The notes under the pieces are model-generated. The model ran no database searches and was not told where the DNA came from. It saw only the letters and a program-made list of their open reading frames with translations. 64,000 nucleotides of DNA from contig JAJPYN010000007.1 in the NCBI GenBank assembly GCA_021204905.1, forward strand, positions 108,121 through 172,120, given 5' to 3'. This DNA comes from Prevotella sp. (lineage in GTDB: Bacteria; Bacteroidota; Bacteroidia; Bacteroidales; Bacteroidaceae). The stretch's first letter is position 1; each line of letters starts with the position of its first letter. Both the position numbers and the translations under genes were made by a program. Shown here in pieces: positions 47,534-58,341 of the stretch.

Positions 47534-49270
47534 ATGAACAACGACAATCGAATGAAAGCAATCTTTTTGACGGCGGCGCTCGCGTGGGCGGCATGGGCGT
47601 GCGTGCCGGCGCAGACAAGCGGTTTAATAAAGCAGGGTTCGGCGGTGCAGCTGACTGTCGACGGCGAGCCTTTCCTCGTGCTGGGCGGCGAGCTGGGCAA
47701 CTCGTCGGCAACGTGCGCGGCGGACATCGAGCGCATTTTCCCGAAGCTGGAACGTATGGGGCTGAACACCGTTCTTGTGCCCGCGTATTGGGATTTGACG
47801 GAGCCGAGCGAGGGCGCGTTTGACTTTTCGCTCACCGACAAGGTGATTGAGCAAGCTCGGACGAACGGTCTGAAGGTTGTCTTCTTGTGGTTCGGCGCAT
47901 GGAAAAACTCGATGAGCTGTTACGCGCCGGCGTGGTTTAAGGCTGACTATAAGCGTTTCCCGCGTGCCGAGACCGCCGGGGGCAAGCCGTTGGAGATAGC
48001 GAGCGTCTTTTCCGAAGAGGTGTTCCGCGCCGACAACCGCGCCTTCGCTGCGTGGCTGAACCATCTTGCCGCCGTCGACAAAGATTCGGGTACGGTGATT
48101 ATGATACAGGTGGAGAACGAGATCGGCATGCTCGAAGACGCGCGCGACCATTCCCCCGCGGCGGACAAGGCATTTTCTTCTTTAGTCCCGAAGGCGCTTA
48201 TTGATTTTTTGAAAGCTAACAAGAAAACGCTTCACCCCGAGATGAAGGCGAAGTGGGAGGCGCAAGGCTGCAAGACTACAGGCACGTGGCGCGAGCTGTT
48301 CGGCGACGACATCTACACCGACGAGATATTTATGGCGTGGCAATATGCGTGCTATGTGGAGCGTATGGCGCAGACGGCGCGCGGCATTTTCGATGTCCCG
48401 CTCTATGTGAATGCCGCCATGAACAGCCGCGGACGCAAGCCGGGCGAGTACCCGTCGGCAGGACCCTTGGCACATCTGATTGACGTTTGGCACGCCGGAG
48501 CGCCGGGCATTGACGTCCTCGCGCCCGATTTATACGACAGCGGCTTTACCGATTGGGTCAAGAAATATCATCTGCCGAACAACCCGCTGTTCATTCCGGA
48601 GATACAACTTTCCGACAACGACGGCGTGAGGGCTTTCTATGTCTTCGCCGAGCACGACGCGATGGGGTTCAGTCCGTTCTCCATCGAGGACGGTTCCGAC
48701 GACAATAACGCGCCGTTGGTCAGGGCTTACGCGACGCTGAAGGAGTTGATGCCCTTGCTGACAAAGTATCAGGGGACGGGCGCGCTGCACGGTCTGCTGT
48801 TCGACGAGGACAACAAGGAGCGCGTCATCACCGACGGCGACCTGACCATCACCTGCCGCCACTACTTCACTCTGCCGTGGGATCCGCGCGCGACAGACGG
48901 TTCGGCGTGGGCTGAGGGCGGCGGTCTGCTGTTGCGTCTGGCGGAGAACGACTATATCCTTGCCGGCAGCGGCATCGTCGCGGAGTTCGCCAAGACGACG
49001 GAGAAGGATGCTTCCGGTACGGCGAAAGCGTTGGGCGAGGACGGTTTCGTGCTGGCTAACGACGGCGAGGAAGTCGCGAATGTCGGCGGCGGAAAGTTCG
49101 CCGGAATGCGCCAGGGGTTGGCGTCGGTGGAGGAGGTTGTTGTCAATAGCGACGGCAGCCTCACGCGCGTGCGCAGCTTGGGCGGCGACCAGACCCACCA
49201 AGGGCGGCACGTGCGCATCTCCGTAGACGAGTTTAAAATCCTGCATGTGAAACTTTACGAATATAAATAG
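47534..49270 (+). CDS. GH35-like (DUF5597-type) glycoside hydrolase, secreted
   Basis: FLVLGGELGNSSATCAADIERIFPKLERMGLNTVLVPAYWDLTEPSEGAFDF, IMIQVENEIGML, NPLFIPEIQ. Alternative start ATG 47552. Confidence 0.8.
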   Translation: MNNDNRMKAIFLTAALAWAAWACVPAQTSGLIKQGSAVQLTVDGEPFLVLGGELGNSSATCAADIERIFPKLERMGLNTVLVPAYWDLTEPSEGAFDFSLTDKVIEQARTNGLKVVFLWFGAWKNSMSCYAPAWFKADYKRFPRAETAGGKPLEIASVFSEEVFRADNRAFAAWLNHLAAVDKDSGTVIMIQVENEIGMLEDARDHSPAADKAFSSLVPKALIDFLKANKKTLHPEMKAKWEAQGCKTTGTWRELFGDDIYTDEIFMAWQYACYVERMAQTARGIFDVPLYVNAAMNSRGRKPGEYPSAGPLAHLIDVWHAGAPGIDVLAPDLYDSGFTDWVKKYHLPNNPLFIPEIQLSDNDGVRAFYVFAEHDAMGFSPFSIEDGSDDNNAPLVRAYATLKELMPLLTKYQGTGALHGLLFDEDNKERVITDGDLTITCRHYFTLPWDPRATDGSAWAEGGGLLLRLAENDYILAGSGIVAEFAKTTEKDASGTAKALGEDGFVLANDGEEVANVGGGKFAGMRQGLASVEEVVVNSDGSLTRVRSLGGDQTHQGRHVRISVDEFKILHVKLYEYK

Positions 49271-49284
49271 CCCCCGATTTTATT

Positions 49285-50910
49285 ATGAAAACCCTGCGAA
49301 TTATACTCTTTGCCGCGTGCCTCTGCCTGCCTGTTTGCGCCGGGGCGAAGGTCGTGTTGCCCGCGCTGATCTCCGACGGGATGGTGTTGCAGCGCGACGT
49401 GCCCAACAAGCTGTGGGGCAAGGCGGATGCCGGCGAGACGGTTACGGTGCGGTTTCTGAAAAAGACCTATACTGCGGCGGCGGATGAGAACGGCGATTGG
49501 AGCGTCGTCCTGCCGGCGGTGAAGGCGGGCGGACCGTATGAATTGATTATTGCGGACATACATATTAATGACGTGTTGGCGGGCGATGTGTGGCTCTGCT
49601 CCGGGCAATCGAACATGGAACTGCCCGTCAGCCGCGTAACGGATATGTTCGCCGACGAGGTGGCGGCATACGAGAACACGATGATACGCCATTTTATCGT
49701 GCCGAAAACGTTTAATTTCCACGCGCCGCAAGAGGAGTTGCCCGACGCGCGTTGGGCAGCCCTGACGCAGGAGAACGTGATGAATTACTCCGCGCTGGCT
49801 TATTTTTTTGCCAAAGAGATGTATGCCCGGACGGGCGTGCCGATCGGGATTGTCAATGCCAGCTGGGGCGGCACGCCGGTGGAGGCGTGGATGAGCGGCG
49901 AGGCGTTAGCGGCGTTTCCGAAGTATGCGAACGAGAAACGGCTGTATGAGGACGACGGCTATCGCGACCGCATAAAGGCGCTCGAGGGCGAGAATTTCTA
50001 CCGTTGGAACAGCGTGCTGTATGCTGCGGACAGCGGTCTGCATGCCTCGCCGGCGTGGTATTCGCCCGATTTCGACGACAGCGGATGGACGGCGGTGGAT
50101 ATGTTTTCATCCGCCTGGGGCACCAACGGACTGAACCCCGTCGCGGGTTCGCACTGGTTGCGCAAGGATATTGATTTGCCGGCGGAGTGGGAGAACGCCC
50201 CTGCCGTCTTGCGTCTGGGCTGCATCATCGACGCCGATTCGGTGTATGTCAACGGCACGTTTGCAGGCACGACGGGGTATATGTATCCGCCTCGCATTTA
50301 CAACATCCCCGCGGGAGTGCTGCACGAGGGGCGGAACAACGTTACCGTTCGTATCATCAGTAACGGCGGCAAACCCGCTTTCGTGCCGGAGAAACCGTAT
50401 AAGATAATAATGACGACGGCAGAGGGCGCGACGGAGGAGGCAAGTCTCGAAGGGCTATGGCGGTATCACGAGGGTGCGCCGATGCCTCCCGCGCCGAATA
50501 TGATGTTCTATTGCTACGAGCCGGAGTGCCTTTACAACGCGATGATTGCACCGCTTAAAAACCTGCATTTCAAAGGCGTGATTTGGTATCAGGGCGAGGC
50601 GAATGTCGACCGGCGCAACGAATACGCGCCGCTGCTGACGGCGATGATAGGCGACTGGCGGCGCACGTTCGACGCTCCCGCTTTGCCTTTCTACATCGTG
50701 GAGTTGGCTGACTATCTGCCGAAGGATGACACCGGCGGACGGCAGGCGTGGGCGGAGATGCGCGAGGCACAGGCGCAGGCTGCGTCCGCGACCGATAATG
50801 CGTGGCTGATACTCAACAGCGACCTCGGCGAATGGAACGATATTCATCCGCTCGACAAGAAGACGCTCGGACGGCGTATTGTGGAAAAGGTCGTTGAGAA
50901 CGAGAAATAA
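49285..50910 (+). CDS. Secreted SGNH sialate O-acetylesterase-like / CE20-like acetylesterase with inserted jelly-roll domain
   Basis: SGQSNMELPV, GIVNASWGGTPVEAWM, GVIWYQGEANVDR; inserted segment SPDFDDSGWTAVDMFSSAWG...LRKDIDLPAEW...VYVNGTFAGTTGY. Confidence 0.83.
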   Translation: MKTLRIILFAACLCLPVCAGAKVVLPALISDGMVLQRDVPNKLWGKADAGETVTVRFLKKTYTAAADENGDWSVVLPAVKAGGPYELIIADIHINDVLAGDVWLCSGQSNMELPVSRVTDMFADEVAAYENTMIRHFIVPKTFNFHAPQEELPDARWAALTQENVMNYSALAYFFAKEMYARTGVPIGIVNASWGGTPVEAWMSGEALAAFPKYANEKRLYEDDGYRDRIKALEGENFYRWNSVLYAADSGLHASPAWYSPDFDDSGWTAVDMFSSAWGTNGLNPVAGSHWLRKDIDLPAEWENAPAVLRLGCIIDADSVYVNGTFAGTTGYMYPPRIYNIPAGVLHEGRNNVTVRIISNGGKPAFVPEKPYKIIMTTAEGATEEASLEGLWRYHEGAPMPPAPNMMFYCYEPECLYNAMIAPLKNLHFKGVIWYQGEANVDRRNEYAPLLTAMIGDWRRTFDAPALPFYIVELADYLPKDDTGGRQAWAEMREAQAQAASATDNAWLILNSDLGEWNDIHPLDKKTLGRRIVEKVVENEK

Positions 50911-50934
50911 ACAAAGATAAAAAGACTGATAACT

Positions 50935-52344
50935 ATGAATCCAACAGACATTAAGGGAGGCGAAGAGAAAGGCTTTTACAAACTGTCGTGGTTGCAGCGA
51001 ATCGGCTTCGGCTCGGGCGACCTTGCGCAAAACCTTATCTATCAGACGGTGTGCATGTACTTGCTGCTGTTCTACACCAACGTCTACGGGCTCGACCCGT
51101 CGGCAGCGGCGTTTATGTTTCTTATCGTGCGCGTGGTCGATGTGCTGTGGGACCCGCTCGTGGGCACCTTTGTAGACAAGCACAACCCGCGGCTGGGCAA
51201 GTACCGCTCCTATCTCGTGCTTGCCGGCGTGCCGCTGACGGGTTTCGCCATCCTGTGTTTCTGGAACGGCTTCTCCGGCTCGCTGTTGTATGCCTACATC
51301 ACTTACGTCGGTTTGTCGATGCTCTATACCCTTATCAACGTGCCTTACGGGGCGCTTAATGCCTCGCTCACGCGCGACACGAACGAGATAACGACGCTGA
51401 CAAGCGTGCGCATGTTCCTCGCCAACACGGGCGGTCTGGCGGTGGCTTACGGCATCCCGAAGCTTGTCGCAGCCCTCTCGCCCGACGGCTTGACCAACAC
51501 GAAAGAGAGCGCCGGGGCATGGTTTACGACGATGGCGATTTACGGCGTGTGCGGGCTGTTGCTGCTTATCTTCTGTTTCAGCCAGTGCAAGGAGCGGGTC
51601 GTGATGGACGCCAAGGAGACGGAGAACGTGAAAGTGTCCGACCTGTGGGTGGAGTTTGTGCGCAATCGTCCGTTGCGCGTGCTCGCCTTCTTCTTCATCA
51701 CCGCCTTCGCGATGATGGCCGTGGGCAACTCGGCGGGGTCGTATTATATGATTTACAACGTGCACGGCTCGTCGAACGATATGGCGAACTTCATGGCGCT
51801 GGGCTCCATCCCGTCGTTCATCTTTATGCCTATGGTGCCGTGGATAAAGAAGAAAATCGGCAAGCGGGCGATGTTCAACGTGTTCCTGACCATAGCAATC
51901 GTGGGTATGGCGATGCTGTATATCATATCGATGACGCCCGCGCTGAAAGGCGAGATATGGCTCGTCTATGTGGCGCAGTTTATTAAATCGACGGGCGTAA
52001 TCGTGGCGACGGGGTATATGTGGGCGCTTGTGCCTGAGGTGATCTCCTACGGCGAGTACACCACCGGCAAGCGCATCTCGGGCATCGTCAACGCTCTGAC
52101 CGGCATCTTCTACAAGGCGGGCATGGCGCTGGGCGGTGTCGTGCCGGGTCTCGTGCTGGCTTACGTGGGTTTCGACAATAGTAATGCGACGGAACAATCG
52201 CCGTTTGCCGAGCAAGGCATCCTATGGCTCGTGGCGGTAATCCCGGCGTTGCTGCTCCTCCTTGCGATGTTCATCATCTCCAAATATGAACTCGACGACA
52301 AGACGATTGACGAGATTAACAAGAAAATAGAAGAGAAACGATGA
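50935..52344 (+). CDS. MFS/GPH-family sugar:cation symporter
   Basis: [32 protein letters not shown], multiple TM segments. Confidence 0.9.
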   Translation: MNPTDIKGGEEKGFYKLSWLQRIGFGSGDLAQNLIYQTVCMYLLLFYTNVYGLDPSAAAFMFLIVRVVDVLWDPLVGTFVDKHNPRLGKYRSYLVLAGVPLTGFAILCFWNGFSGSLLYAYITYVGLSMLYTLINVPYGALNASLTRDTNEITTLTSVRMFLANTGGLAVAYGIPKLVAALSPDGLTNTKESAGAWFTTMAIYGVCGLLLLIFCFSQCKERVVMDAKETENVKVSDLWVEFVRNRPLRVLAFFFITAFAMMAVGNSAGSYYMIYNVHGSSNDMANFMALGSIPSFIFMPMVPWIKKKIGKRAMFNVFLTIAIVGMAMLYIISMTPALKGEIWLVYVAQFIKSTGVIVATGYMWALVPEVISYGEYTTGKRISGIVNALTGIFYKAGMALGGVVPGLVLAYVGFDNSNATEQSPFAEQGILWLVAVIPALLLLLAMFIISKYELDDKTIDEINKKIEEKR

Positions 52345-55034
52345 GAGCTAAACGACTATTATTCAGCGTCATAACGGCGCTTCTGCTCGCCTCTTGCAGC
52401 AACTCCGACGCGGTATCCGCCGGCGATGACTGGTCATTAAAGGGCGCTTTCGGCGACAGGTTCCTTGTCGGAGCGGCAATCAACCAGCTCCAATCGTCGG
52501 GGCAAGACACGGCGGCGGTGGAGGTGATACGCCGGCATTTCAATTCGATAGTGGCGGAGAACTGCATGAAATGCGAGGCTATTCACCCCGAAGAAAACCG
52601 TTACGACTTTGTTGCCGCCGACTCGCTGATGGATTTCGGCGAGGCTTCCGGCATGGCTGTCATCGGGCACTGTCTCATCTGGCACTCGCAGTGTGCGCCG
52701 TGGTTCTTCACCGACAGCGACGGCAATCAAGTGTCGGCGGAGGTGTTGAAGCTGCGAATGAAAGACCATATCACCACCATCGTCAGCCGCTACAAGGGGC
52801 GCGTGCACGGCTGGGACGTGGTGAACGAGGCGATTCTCGAGGACGGCACCTACCGGCAGAGCAAGTTCTACGAGATACTCGGCGAGGAATACATCCCCCT
52901 TGCGTTCAGCTATGCTCACGAGGCTGACCCCGACGCGGAACTTTATTACAACGATTATGCGATGAACATGCCCGCCAAGCGCGAGGCAGTGGTGAGGCTG
53001 GTGCGCTCGCTGAAAGAGCGGGGCTTGCGCATAGATGCCGTCGGGATGCAGGGACACATGGGGATGGACTACCCCGACATCGGCGAGTTTGAAGAGAGTA
53101 TAAAAGCGTTTGCCGCAGAGGGAGTGAACGTGAACATCACCGAATGGGATATGAGCGCGCTGCCTACAGTAAGCCGCTCGGCGAATGTTGCCGACAAGGT
53201 GGAATACGAACAGGCGATGAACCCTTACCCCGACGGTCTGCCCGACAGCATCAGCCGGCAGTGGAACGCGCGGATGAAGGCCTTCTTCGAGTTGTTCCTG
53301 CGCCATTCCGACGTCATCACGCGCGTTACGGCGTGGGGCGTGTCCGACGGCGACTCGTGGAAAAACGACTATCCCATGAAAGGACGAAAGGAGTACCCGT
53401 TGCTCTTCGACCGCAATTATCAACCCAAGCCGTTTGTCAGAGAGCTGTGTAATCCGAAGAAGGCTGTGTTCGGCTCGTTCGTTTATTCGGCTCTTGAAGA
53501 AGCTGTCGGTGACGGTGCTGCGGCGGACATCGCCAATCCGATATTGCCCGGCTGCTATCCCGACCCGAGCATCTGCCGCGCGGGAGACGATTATTATTTA
53601 GTCAATTCCTCCTTTGTCTTCTATCCCGGCATACCTATCTGGCACAGCAAAGACTTGAAGACGTGGACGCAACTCGGCTATGTGCTCAACCGTCCGTCGC
53701 AAGCAAACTTCCCCGACGGGCTGCGCATCAGCGGCGGCATCTATGCTCCCGACTTGAAATATAATCCTAACGACAAGTTGTTTTATCTGATTGTAACCGA
53801 CGTGGACGGCGGCGGCACTTTCTTCGTTACCACCGACGACCCGAAGAAATGCTCGTGGAGCGACCCGACCTACCTGCCTGAGGTGGGCGGTATAGACCCG
53901 AGCTTCCTGTTCGACGACGACGGTAAAGCGTATATCGTGAATAACGATGCGCCCGAAGGAACGCCGCTCTACGACGGACACCGCGCCATTTGGATACGCG
54001 AATTTGATTGGAAGAACGGCACGACAACGGGCAAGGCGCAGATGATAATCAACGGCGGAGTGGACATTTCGAAGCATCCGGTTTGGATAGAAGGTCCGCA
54101 CTTGTATCACATAGGCGGCGCTTACTACCTCATGGCAGCGGAGGGCGGCACCGGCACTGACCACAGCGAGGTGGTGTTCCGCGCCGAAAAGCCGTTCGGT
54201 CCGTTCACCCCTTGCGACATAAATCCTATTCTCACGCAGCGTGATTTGCCTGCCGGCAGACCTAATCCCGTTACGTGCACGGGGCATGCCGACCTCGTCG
54301 AGACGGCGGACGGAGATTGGTATGCCGTGTTCCTTGCCGTGCGCCCGTATCGCGACGACCACGATGTGATGGGGCGCGAGACGTTCCTGCTGCCCGTTAA
54401 ATGGACTGATAATCAGCCTGTTATACTGCCGCAGGGCGAAGTGCTGACATATTCCGCTCATCCCGTTCCCGCCACGCCGCTGTGGACGAAAGAGGGGTTG
54501 GCAAACGAGGCGATATTCATCCGCACGCCGCAAACCGCTTACTACGATATCGACAACAAGGGACGGCTGTCGCTCGCGTGCCGCAGTGTCAGGCTGAGCG
54601 ACGAAGGGCAACCGTCCGTCATCGGGCGTTGGGCGACGAGCGGCAACATTTGCGCGCAGACCTCCCTCGCTTTCAAACCCGCGACGACCGACGATTTTGC
54701 GGGCATAACGGTGTTCCACGACGACAGCCACTACATAGCTTTCGGCAAGACGATAGACGACGGAGGGCAGCCGTGCGTCAAACTCGCAGCATACAACGGC
54801 GGCGAATATCAGAGCATAGATGTTGCCTCGCTGAGCGGTGATGATGCCGGCAAGGAACTGTGGCTGAAAGTGGAGAGCGACGGAAAAGTGAATTATTCAT
54901 TCAGTTGGACGTTCAACCCGAAAGGCGAATGGACGCAGCTCGGCGAGCCTATTTCGGCAGACATGCTTAGCACACATACCGCCGGAGGGTTCACTGGCAC
55001 GCTTGTGGGCATCTACGCCGGCGCCGCGTATTAA
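52341..55034 (+). CDS. Bimodular GH10 xylanase - GH43 xylosidase/arabinofuranosidase, lipoprotein
   Basis: GH10: [36 protein letters not shown]; then GH43: [55 protein letters not shown] in one uninterrupted frame. Confidence 0.9.
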   Translation: MRAKRLLFSVITALLLASCSNSDAVSAGDDWSLKGAFGDRFLVGAAINQLQSSGQDTAAVEVIRRHFNSIVAENCMKCEAIHPEENRYDFVAADSLMDFGEASGMAVIGHCLIWHSQCAPWFFTDSDGNQVSAEVLKLRMKDHITTIVSRYKGRVHGWDVVNEAILEDGTYRQSKFYEILGEEYIPLAFSYAHEADPDAELYYNDYAMNMPAKREAVVRLVRSLKERGLRIDAVGMQGHMGMDYPDIGEFEESIKAFAAEGVNVNITEWDMSALPTVSRSANVADKVEYEQAMNPYPDGLPDSISRQWNARMKAFFELFLRHSDVITRVTAWGVSDGDSWKNDYPMKGRKEYPLLFDRNYQPKPFVRELCNPKKAVFGSFVYSALEEAVGDGAAADIANPILPGCYPDPSICRAGDDYYLVNSSFVFYPGIPIWHSKDLKTWTQLGYVLNRPSQANFPDGLRISGGIYAPDLKYNPNDKLFYLIVTDVDGGGTFFVTTDDPKKCSWSDPTYLPEVGGIDPSFLFDDDGKAYIVNNDAPEGTPLYDGHRAIWIREFDWKNGTTTGKAQMIINGGVDISKHPVWIEGPHLYHIGGAYYLMAAEGGTGTDHSEVVFRAEKPFGPFTPCDINPILTQRDLPAGRPNPVTCTGHADLVETADGDWYAVFLAVRPYRDDHDVMGRETFLLPVKWTDNQPVILPQGEVLTYSAHPVPATPLWTKEGLANEAIFIRTPQTAYYDIDNKGRLSLACRSVRLSDEGQPSVIGRWATSGNICAQTSLAFKPATTDDFAGITVFHDDSHYIAFGKTIDDGGQPCVKLAAYNGGEYQSIDVASLSGDDAGKELWLKVESDGKVNYSFSWTFNPKGEWTQLGEPISADMLSTHTAGGFTGTLVGIYAGAAY

Positions 55035-55077
55035 CCAAAAAAGTATCGAAACGAAACTAACCAAAACAATAACAAAG

Positions 55078-56046
55078 ATGAAAGAGAAAAGATATTTGTT
55101 CCCTGCCGACTATATGGCAGACCCGTCGGTGCACGTGTTCAACGACCGCGTTTATATCTATCCCTCGCACGATTGGGAATGCGAGAACGTCGAGAACGAC
55201 AACGGCGACCAGTACGTGATGAAAGACAGCCACGTGCTCTCCACCGACGACCCGATGCACGGCGAAGTAACCGACCACGGCAAGGTGCTCGACATCGTAG
55301 ATATTCCTTGGGCGGGACGACAGCTGTGGGACTCCGACGTGGCGGAGAAAGACGGCAAATACTACCTCTATTTCCCGTTGAAGGACCGCAACGACATCTT
55401 CCGCACGGGTGTTGCCATCGGCGACCGCCCCGAAGGACCGTTCATCCCGCAGCCCGACCCGATACGCGGCAGTTACAGCATCGACTACTGCGTCCTGAAA
55501 GACGGGGAGGATTATTATATGTATTTCGGCGGTCTGTGGGGCGGACAACTGCAACGCTACAAGGACAATAAGGCGTTGGAAGAGCCCTATCTGCCCGAGG
55601 GCGACGCGCCGGCGCTGCCGAGCAGGATGGTGAAACTGAGCAAGGACATGCTGCAGTTTGCCGAAGAGCCGCGCCCCGTTTATGTCGTGGATGCCGCCGG
55701 CGAGCCGCTGAAAGCTAACGACCCGCACCGCTTCTTCGAGGCAAGCTGGGTGCATAAATATAACGGGAAGTATTATTTCTCTTACTCCACGGGCGACAGC
55801 CATCTGCTCTGTTATGCCGTGAGCGACACGCCTTTCGGTCCGTTCACCTATCAGGGAGTGATTCTCACGCCGGTTGTGGGCTGGACCACTCACCATTCCA
55901 TCATCGAATACCACGGCAAATGGTACCTTTTCCATCACGACAGCGTGCCCTCCGGCGGCAAGTCGTGGCTGCGCAGCCTGAAAGTGTGCGAACTGGAATA
56001 CGATGCCGAAGGGCACATCATCACTATTGACGGCGGCGGCGAATAA
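55078..56046 (+). CDS. GH43 beta-xylosidase/alpha-L-arabinofuranosidase, probably cytoplasmic
   Basis: MADPSVHVFNDRVYIYPSHDWE, LWDSDVAEKDGKYYLYFPLKD, FFEASWVHKYNGKYYFSYSTGD; no signal peptide. Start moved from 55003. Confidence 0.88.
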   Translation: MKEKRYLFPADYMADPSVHVFNDRVYIYPSHDWECENVENDNGDQYVMKDSHVLSTDDPMHGEVTDHGKVLDIVDIPWAGRQLWDSDVAEKDGKYYLYFPLKDRNDIFRTGVAIGDRPEGPFIPQPDPIRGSYSIDYCVLKDGEDYYMYFGGLWGGQLQRYKDNKALEEPYLPEGDAPALPSRMVKLSKDMLQFAEEPRPVYVVDAAGEPLKANDPHRFFEASWVHKYNGKYYFSYSTGDSHLLCYAVSDTPFGPFTYQGVILTPVVGWTTHHSIIEYHGKWYLFHHDSVPSGGKSWLRSLKVCELEYDAEGHIITIDGGGE

Positions 56047-56059
56047 GGCTGTTAACTAT

Positions 56060-58072
56060 ATGATATACAGATTCTTTCTCGCGCTCGGCTTGCTGTTTGT
56101 CTCTTTCCCGGCGACGGCCGCCGACGACAGCACCAACCTCTGGCTGCCGCAAGGCGGAGGAATCGGAGCGCAGATCACCGCCTCGAAGCAGTCGCCGACC
56201 GTCGCTATTGCCGTGGATGAGCTTACTGCGGCGTGGCGGGGGCAACCCGTTATATTAGAAATAAAGAAGATAAAAGAGCTCGACAAGGAAGGCTATCGTC
56301 TGTCCGTTGCCAAGGATAAGATAGTCGTCAGCGCGCCGACGGATGCGGGACTGCTCTATGCCGCGTACGATTTGCTGCGGCGGCAGGCGACGGAGACGCC
56401 TTACCCCGAGGGCATCAGCGATGTCAATCCCGCCGTGCCGATACGCGTGCTTAATCACTGGGACAACCTCGACCGCACCGTTGAGCGCGGGTATGCGGGG
56501 CAGTCGCTGTGGGAATGGGACGCTTTGCCCGACAGCCTGTCAGACAGATACGTCGTCTACGCCCGCGCCAACGCTTCGATAGGCATCAACGGCACGGTGC
56601 TCAACAACGTCAACGCCTCGCCGCAAATCCTTTCGTCGGACTATCTCGCCAAGGTGAAAGCGCTCGCCGACGTGTTCCGACCCTATAACATAAAGGTGTA
56701 CCTTTCGGTCAATTTCGCCTCTCCGATGGTGCTCGACGGTATCGCGACGGCAGACCCGGCGGACAAGGCGGTCGTCAGTTGGTGGCGGGAGAAGGTGAAA
56801 GAGATTTACCGGCTCATCCCCGACTTCGGCGGTTTCGTGGTCAAGGCAAACTCCGAGGGGCAGCCGGGACCGTGCGACTACGGACGGACGCACGCCGAAG
56901 GCGCGAACATGATTGCCGATGCGCTGCGTCCCTACGGCGGCATACTCTTCTGGCGCGCCTTCGTTTACAACCCGACCGATGCCGACAGAGCGAAGCAATC
57001 GTACATCGAGTTTCAACCTTTCGACGGACAATTCCGCAGCAACGTCATAATACAAGTGAAGAACGGACCGATGGATTTCCAGCCGCGCGAGCCGTATAGT
57101 CCGCTGTTTACATCGATGAGCCGCACCGCGCTCGCCGCCGAGTTGCAAATAACGCAGGAATATCTGGGACATTCCAACCATCTCGTTTATCTCGCGCCGC
57201 TGTGGAAAGAGTTCTTCGGCTTCGTCCCGGAGACAAAGCTGAGAGCCGTTGCGGGCGTGGCGAACACCGGCACGGACGCGAACTGGTGCGGCAACGTTAT
57301 GGCGCAATCGAACTGGTATGCCTTCGGACGACTGGCGTGGGACGCGTCCCTGACGGAGGAGGAGATTCTTGGCGAGTGGACGATGCAGACGTTCAGCCGG
57401 GGGAAAGAGATTATTGCCGGCGGCGCACTGAACAAAATAATGCTCTCTTCGCGCGAGGCGGCGGTCAACTATATGATGCCGCTCGGACTGCACGGACTGT
57501 TCGCTTGGGGACACCACTACGGACCCGAGCCGTGGTTCTTCAGGGATGATGTCCGCGAAGACTGGACATGTCCTTATTACCACCGGGCGGACAGTCTTGG
57601 TTTGGGTTTCGACCGCAGCGTGACGGGAAGCAACGCCGTGGCGCAATATCCCGCCGACCTTGAACGGCTGTATGGCAACATTGACACCTGTCCGGAGGAA
57701 TACCTGATGTGGTTTCACCACGTGGCGTGGACGCACGAGATGAGCAGCGGACGGACGATGTGGGACGAGCTGTGCCTGCGCTACCAGAAAGGCGTGGAGC
57801 AAGTGAGACAGTTCCAAGTGTTGTGGGACAAGGTGGCGCCGTATGTGTGTCGCTGTCAAGCCGACGAGGTGAGGACGATGCTCATCACGCAGGTGCGCGA
57901 CGCGGTATGGTGGAAAGACGCTTGCCTGCTCTATTTCCAACAGTTCTCACGCTTGCCGTTCCCCGACGGGATGGAGCGTCCCGTGCACGAGCTTGACGAT
58001 TTGGAGCGGGTCGAACTGCCTATCACCAACTTTGAATGTCCGTCGTCCGAGCTGCTCAACACGCTCCGTTAG
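56060..58072 (+). CDS. GH67 alpha-glucuronidase, secreted
   Basis: NHWDNLDRTVERGYAGQSLWEW, FGGFVVKANSEGQPGPCDYGRTHAEGANM, WYAFGRLAWDASLTEEEI, YHRADSLGLGFDRSVTGSNAV. Confidence 0.95.
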   Translation: MIYRFFLALGLLFVSFPATAADDSTNLWLPQGGGIGAQITASKQSPTVAIAVDELTAAWRGQPVILEIKKIKELDKEGYRLSVAKDKIVVSAPTDAGLLYAAYDLLRRQATETPYPEGISDVNPAVPIRVLNHWDNLDRTVERGYAGQSLWEWDALPDSLSDRYVVYARANASIGINGTVLNNVNASPQILSSDYLAKVKALADVFRPYNIKVYLSVNFASPMVLDGIATADPADKAVVSWWREKVKEIYRLIPDFGGFVVKANSEGQPGPCDYGRTHAEGANMIADALRPYGGILFWRAFVYNPTDADRAKQSYIEFQPFDGQFRSNVIIQVKNGPMDFQPREPYSPLFTSMSRTALAAELQITQEYLGHSNHLVYLAPLWKEFFGFVPETKLRAVAGVANTGTDANWCGNVMAQSNWYAFGRLAWDASLTEEEILGEWTMQTFSRGKEIIAGGALNKIMLSSREAAVNYMMPLGLHGLFAWGHHYGPEPWFFRDDVREDWTCPYYHRADSLGLGFDRSVTGSNAVAQYPADLERLYGNIDTCPEEYLMWFHHVAWTHEMSSGRTMWDELCLRYQKGVEQVRQFQVLWDKVAPYVCRCQADEVRTMLITQVRDAVWWKDACLLYFQQFSRLPFPDGMERPVHELDDLERVELPITNFECPSSELLNTLR

Positions 58073-58107
58073 GCGGTGCGGGAATGGTCAAATAAAGGAC
58101 AAGAAAG

Positions 58108-58134
58108 CGGCGTGCGGACATCCTTCGCGTGCCG
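58108..58134 (+). terminator. Possible terminator hairpin after GH67
   Basis: CGGCGTGCG (58108-58116) pairs with CGCGTGCCG (58126-58134) with two G-U pairs, flanked by AAAG/TTT; no long T-run. Confidence 0.5.
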
Positions 58135-58193
58135 TTTCCTTGTTCTCGTCAGTCTCTTGTCGGGCGGGGGTTGCTGTTAAAGAATATATAGTT

Positions 58194-58225
58194 TTTGCGC
58201 GGAAAGGGATTTTTTTATACCTTTG
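58194..58225 (+). promoter_or_regulatory. Consensus Bacteroidota promoter TTTG-N20-TACCTTTG upstream of mmdA-like gene
   Basis: TTTG 58194-58197, TACCTTTG 58218-58225, spacing exactly 20 nt. Confidence 0.8.
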
Positions 58226-58341
58226 CAGACCGACCCGGAGCGTGCTTTATCACCCTTGATAATTTGTCAGGCAAAATGAATATCCCGACTCCGGGCGGAG
58301 ACGAACAGATGCTGATTAAATAGAAACACAACATAAAAAGA

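Noticed and set aside
50455-52215. 586-aa minus-strand ORF opposite acetylesterase/MFS
   Set aside because: H/R-rich shadow translation spanning two well-supported genes.
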